The position numbers and the translations under genes were made by a program. DNA of 7,569 nucleotides from Candidatus Competibacteraceae bacterium (GTDB taxonomy: Bacteria > Pseudomonadota > Gammaproteobacteria > Competibacterales > Competibacteraceae), in the NCBI GenBank assembly GCA_007120095.1, contig SKOM01000018.1:1-7569 (forward strand), read 5' to 3'. Of this stretch, positions 5,487 through 7,569 are shown one piece after another. Position 1 is the first letter of the stretch. Every line of letters starts with the position of its first letter. A model generated the notes under the pieces. It was not told the DNA's origin. It searched no databases and saw only the letters and a program-made list of their open reading frames with translations.

Positions 5487-6749
5487 TCAGCAGATGCTGA
5501 CAATGGTTTCAGCGGTACCATGAACTTTATAGAACGGACGGTGCATATTAAGAATAGCAATTAACCCCGAAGGGCCATAAAAGCCACTATATTTAGCCGT
5601 GGCTTGGGTTTCTTTTATTTCACCGGTTCTGTCAAGGAAACTAATATCTTCTTTGATCGAATGTTTTTTCTGCAGAGTCCAGTAATGTTGCTTGTCAAAG
5701 CCATCTATAATCATGGACTTAAAGTGATTGATCGCGCCATGAGCGAGTGTTGCCGCAAAATATACACCCTTACTACCCCAGTTCCAGGCAAGATCACTAC
5801 CTGAATATTTAAGCAAATATTGTTTTTGGTCGCGTGGTAATGCAAAAAACTCATTAAGACTGACATGTTGGCCATCTTCCAAAGTCATACCTTCTGGTGT
5901 GATCAACGAGGTGTAAGGGAATAGGTCTCTAACCGCATCGCTGAACAAACTACGAGTCTTATCCCAGAACGGTAAAATCAGTGGTAATTTCTCATCAAAA
6001 CAAATGGAGGGTGGTAAATCATAGCTTAACTGCTTTTTTTCCCAAGCTTGTAACCGAGTATGCAGATAATTGTCAGCCAGTAAACTTTGAAACGCATGAG
6101 CACGTATAAAATTACAATCATAAGCGGTCACGCCTTTATCATAACCATAATACTTAAGCCCATGTGCTCGGGTGCGTTGCAGAAAATAACGCATGCCGGC
6201 TTGGATGGAGGCATTATCCAGTAAATGATGCAGTATCGGTTCATCAAAAGGCAAGTAATGACTTATTTCTTGAGCGAAGCGTTGTGCGGGTGGTATGGGA
6301 AATTGCGTTTGACCTGCAAAATCAGTCGCGAAATGTCGGTAAAAAGAATGCAGTTGTTCGCAGATACACCAGGCGGATCCAGGACATTGGATTTCAGATA
6401 TTTTACCAGGCACTACTTCGTCAGTGCGGAAAAATACTGGCAAAATAGGCAGTTGCTGTTCTTCAGCTTGTTGGTGTAACTTGCGATGATGCTCAAGACT
6501 GTCAGTGTAGGGCAGTTCATTAATCAGCAAGGTGGCGATAAAGGGATCCATTTCTCCCCGGAGCGAGGCTGAAAAAATAGCCGCTACCTGTTGCTGAAAT
6601 TCAACAATTAATGGGTAACGGTCGTAAAATCCTTGTAACTCCTGCGGATTGAATGTGTAAATCTGCGTTGCCGGCAGGGTCGTAAAACCCGCATCGATCT
6701 GGAGCAAATCGTTGATTTCGCCATCAAGGAAAGCAAAATACTGTTCCAT
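5487..6749 (-). CDS. Uncharacterised protein with circularly permuted ATP-grasp-like features
   Basis: A 420-residue, apparently cytoplasmic protein with no signal peptide or membrane span; I do not recognise a named family. Its layout resembles circularly permuted ATP-grasp ligases (glutathionylspermidine-synthase-like). FFRTDEVVPGKISEIQCPGS (106-125) looks like the substrate/metal loop with R108, D110 and E119. LPLILPFWDKTRSLFSDAVR (255-274) resembles the K-containing helix before the ATP site. QYLLKYSGSD (310-319) and NWGSKGVYF (323-331) look like the nucleotide-binding lysine strand and glycine-rich loop. IAILNMHRPFYKVHG (397-411) fits the closing metal-binding segment. A peptide-bond or amine-ligase reaction is inferred, not shown. 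I chose the ATG at 6749 because AGAGG precedes it by 6 bases; a 29-codon extension to 6836 crosses the likely promoter. It heads a pair with the binding-protein gene. Confidence 0.6.
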   Translation of the reverse strand: MEQYFAFLDGEINDLLQIDAGFTTLPATQIYTFNPQELQGFYDRYPLIVEFQQQVAAIFSASLRGEMDPFIATLLINELPYTDSLEHHRKLHQQAEEQQLPILPVFFRTDEVVPGKISEIQCPGSAWCICEQLHSFYRHFATDFAGQTQFPIPPAQRFAQEISHYLPFDEPILHHLLDNASIQAGMRYFLQRTRAHGLKYYGYDKGVTAYDCNFIRAHAFQSLLADNYLHTRLQAWEKKQLSYDLPPSICFDEKLPLILPFWDKTRSLFSDAVRDLFPYTSLITPEGMTLEDGQHVSLNEFFALPRDQKQYLLKYSGSDLAWNWGSKGVYFAATLAHGAINHFKSMIIDGFDKQHYWTLQKKHSIKEDISFLDRTGEIKETQATAKYSGFYGPSGLIAILNMHRPFYKVHGTAETIVSIC

Positions 6750-6795
6750 TATTAACCTCTTTCGATTATTAGATGGGTAGTGCCGTGCGTTGAGT

Positions 6796-6801
6796 ATTAT
6801 A
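6796..6801 (-). promoter_or_regulatory. Likely -10 box for the ATP-grasp/binding-protein operon
   Basis: A perfect TATAAT on the minus strand lies 46 bp before the ATG at 6749, in a spot that would give a leader of about 40 nt with a good ribosome site. The -35 region at the right distance (CCTACG) is poor, and TTGATC lies too far away (26 bp). An activator may therefore be needed; the wrecked AraC-type gene nearby is a tempting but unproven candidate. Confidence 0.4.
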
Positions 6802-6852
6802 CGACGAAGGTGAGTTTGCGTAGGTTCGATCAACATGGAAGCCTCATTCCTG

Positions 6853-6872
6853 CGAATACGCTACGCTATTCG
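6853..6872. repeat. REP-like intergenic palindrome
   Basis: CGAATA and TATTCG flank an 8-base centre made of CGCTACGC. Palindromes with a TAGCGTAGCGTA-type core are common dispersed repeats between genes in many gammaproteobacteria. It lies between the operon promoter and the possible PIN tail. Only one copy is in the window, so its repeat nature is inferred from this general pattern. Confidence 0.45.
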
Positions 6873-6889
6873 GAGTTACAGGCTACACG

Positions 6890-6960
6890 CTAGGGTCGAA
6901 ATATGTCTATTTCCAGCCCGTCGATCATGCAGTATAGTCGTTTGCCCTGATTACCGGACT
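6890..6960 (-). pseudogene. Possible tail of a second PIN-domain toxin gene
   Basis: The minus strand encodes MIDGLEIDIFRP and then TAG (6890-6928). The pattern GLEI-x-IFRP at a C-terminus is typical of VapC-type PIN toxins. Upstream, PVIRANDY in a different frame resembles the PIN strand before it, suggesting a frameshift. Nothing recognisable lies further upstream. With only about 12 clear residues, chance similarity cannot be excluded. Confidence 0.35.
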
Positions 6961-7009
6961 CATGAGTAGTGCATACTATTCTTTAAAAACGCGCACCATG
7001 ATCACCCTC

Positions 7010-7155
7010 GTCATTCCGCCATGGACTGGCGGAATCCAGTGCCAAGGACGGCTGCCTAGGAGTCGGTAGCGGCATCAGGGTTACATTCCGCTCCCGTAGT
7101 CAGCCGACCCGTCACCTCCCTGTGACGGGATTCCGCCCATCCCTGGCGGAATGAC
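7010..7155. mobile_element. 146-bp MITE-like element with nested hairpins
   Basis: The ends are inverted repeats, GTCATTCCGCCA at the left (7010-7021) and TGGCGGAATGAC at the right (7144-7155), and similarity extends inward over about 30 bases with a few mismatches. Each end is itself a hairpin: ATTCCGCCA/TGGCGGAAT (7013-7021 with 7027-7035) and ATTCCGCC/GGCGGAAT (7130-7137 with 7145-7152). A third hairpin, CCCGTCAC/GTGACGGG (7108-7115 with 7122-7129), lies just inside the right end. It has no coding capacity. Such GTCATTCC...GGAATGAC elements occur in many copies in some proteobacteria and are probably moved by a transposase encoded elsewhere. No clear target duplication is seen. Confidence 0.7.
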
Positions 7156-7193
7156 AGCATGGAGGATCGAGGGATACCCACTACCCGCAACGG

Positions 7194-7257
7194 ATGAGGA
7201 ATGGGCGTCATACAAACGTATACCTTGATGTCCGTGAATCAACGCAAATGGCTATAA
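7194..7257 (-). repeat. Direct repeat copy B: vapC 3' end and flank
   Basis: The longer partner of the repeat near hemW (2109-2151). It covers the last codons of the vapC remnant, its TGA and 45 bp of downstream flank. It carries 21 bases (7208-7228) that are absent from the other copy; on the minus strand these continue the gene-like reading DIKVYV after the stop. Both copies share the TGA and face the same way. Confidence 0.75.
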
Positions 7258-7382
7258 TGCTTGTCGTTGGTAGTCACCAGTGTTGTGCCCAGAGACAGGG
7301 CCGTTGCCGCAATCAGGGCATCGGCCATTTGCAGGTTATGGCTGAGCACATACGTTATCAGAACGTCTGTGTCAACCAGCAT
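7239..7382 (-). pseudogene. vapC: VapC-type PIN toxin with a large internal deletion
   Basis: The open frame encodes 47 residues. It begins MLVDTDVLI, the first PIN strand with its catalytic Asp (D4/D6), and then jumps to SHNLQMADALIAATALSLGT and LVTTNDKHY, the third and fourth acidic positions of the fold. About 80 residues of a normal protein near 130 are missing, including the second catalytic Glu. The frame ends at TGA, after which FTDIKVYV resembles the lost native tail, so a nonsense change may also have occurred. VapC proteins are Mg-dependent RNases, often cutting initiator tRNA; this one cannot be active. Its ATG overlaps the vapB stop codon by one base (TGATG), preserving the normal operon joint. 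Confidence 0.85.
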
Positions 7383-7500
7383 CAGTCAAAATGCCGAGGC
7401 TGGCGCAGCGCACGCACTTGTTGGTCAACACTGAGGCGTGTAGCGTGATCCGCATCGGCCCACAGGCCGAAGGCCGGATTGCGCTCTGCGCGGTGTATCG
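7382..7500 (-). pseudogene. vapB: VapB-type antitoxin, C-terminal fragment
   Basis: The frame ending at the TGA that overlaps vapC encodes RNPAFGLWADADHATRLSVD and then QQVRALRQPRHFD. The AFGLWAD...VRxLRxxRHFD pattern is a VapB C-terminus, the part that wraps around the toxin. The N-terminal DNA-binding half is absent: further upstream the frame runs into a GC-rich hairpin and low-complexity sequence, so the gene was probably cut by whatever lies at the window edge. The exact break is uncertain, near 7490-7510. Confidence 0.7.
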
Positions 7501-7520
7501 CTGACCAGTTGCGCGACAAG

Positions 7521-7540
7521 CCCCGCCGTTCAGGGCGGGG
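7521..7540. repeat. GC-rich hairpin, possible IS200/IS605-type element end
   Basis: CCCCGCC/GGCGGGG with a 6-base loop (GTTCAG) forms a perfect 7-bp stem, preceded by GACAAG and followed by AAGGAT. Hairpins of this CCCCGCC-TTCAG-GGCGGGG kind are frequent at the ends of IS200/IS605 (tnpB-type) elements. It sits where the vapB fragment loses similarity, which suits an insertion end. No transposase gene is visible before the window stops, so a plain terminator-like repeat is the alternative. Confidence 0.4.
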
Positions 7541-7569
7541 AAGGATAGCGCGCGGCGCGGGAATCCCCC

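Noticed and set aside
6750..6836. Extending the ATP-grasp-like protein by 29 residues to an ATG at 6836
   Set aside because: The extension crosses the TATAAT box, is not conserved-looking, and the ATG at 6749 has a good ribosome site.
7194..7448. 84-codon plus-strand open frame
   Set aside because: It is the reverse of the vapBC remnant and the direct repeat, with no family resemblance of its own.
1..7569. tRNA, rRNA or CRISPR array
   Set aside because: No cloverleaf, ribosomal signature or regularly spaced short repeats were seen on either strand.

Overview
The window looks like a piece of a gammaproteobacterial chromosome of middling GC. AceE is the homodimeric (887-residue type) pyruvate dehydrogenase E1, HemW closely resembles the E. 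coli protein, and the small CPXCG protein and REP-like palindromes fit that group. The genus cannot be told from the sequence alone. All intact genes are on the minus strand. The only plus-strand genes are wrecks: two transposase remnants and the tail of an AraC-type regulator.

Layout by region. Bases 1-2096 are housekeeping: the first 258 codons of aceE, preceded by a complete hemW. Bases 2097-3110 hold an intact toxin-antitoxin pair, higB-higA, with a very clear promoter whose 17-bp spacer contains a palindromic operator; the toxin mRNA is predicted to be leaderless. Upstream of it lies a 101-bp AT-rich inverted repeat. Bases 3136-3982 are a mobile-element graveyard: a deleted and truncated transposase joined directly to a frameshifted IS66-family transposase that keeps its right terminal repeat. 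That IS end sits inside the C-terminus of an AraC-family regulator gene (3983-4087). Bases 4124-6749 hold three genes in one direction: an uncharacterised ATP-grasp-like protein of 420 residues, a periplasmic substrate-binding protein of the PF04392 type, and a 63-residue CPXCG zinc-ribbon-like protein. The first two form a tight pair 35 bp apart. Bases 6750-7569 hold no intact gene. They contain a promoter, a REP-like palindrome, a possible PIN-toxin tail, a 146-bp MITE-like element built from nested hairpins, a degraded vapBC module and a GC-rich hairpin that may be the end of another element.

The tail of the broken vapC at the right occurs again, as a direct repeat with a 21-bp indel, 13 bp upstream of the hemW start codon. 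The two copies bracket about 5 kb that carries higBA, the IS remnants and the ATP-grasp/substrate-binding-protein pair. I read this stretch as an accessory segment assembled by recombination next to the core genes hemW and aceE. The least described part is the ATP-grasp-like gene coupled to a stand-alone binding protein with no permease or ATPase in the window.
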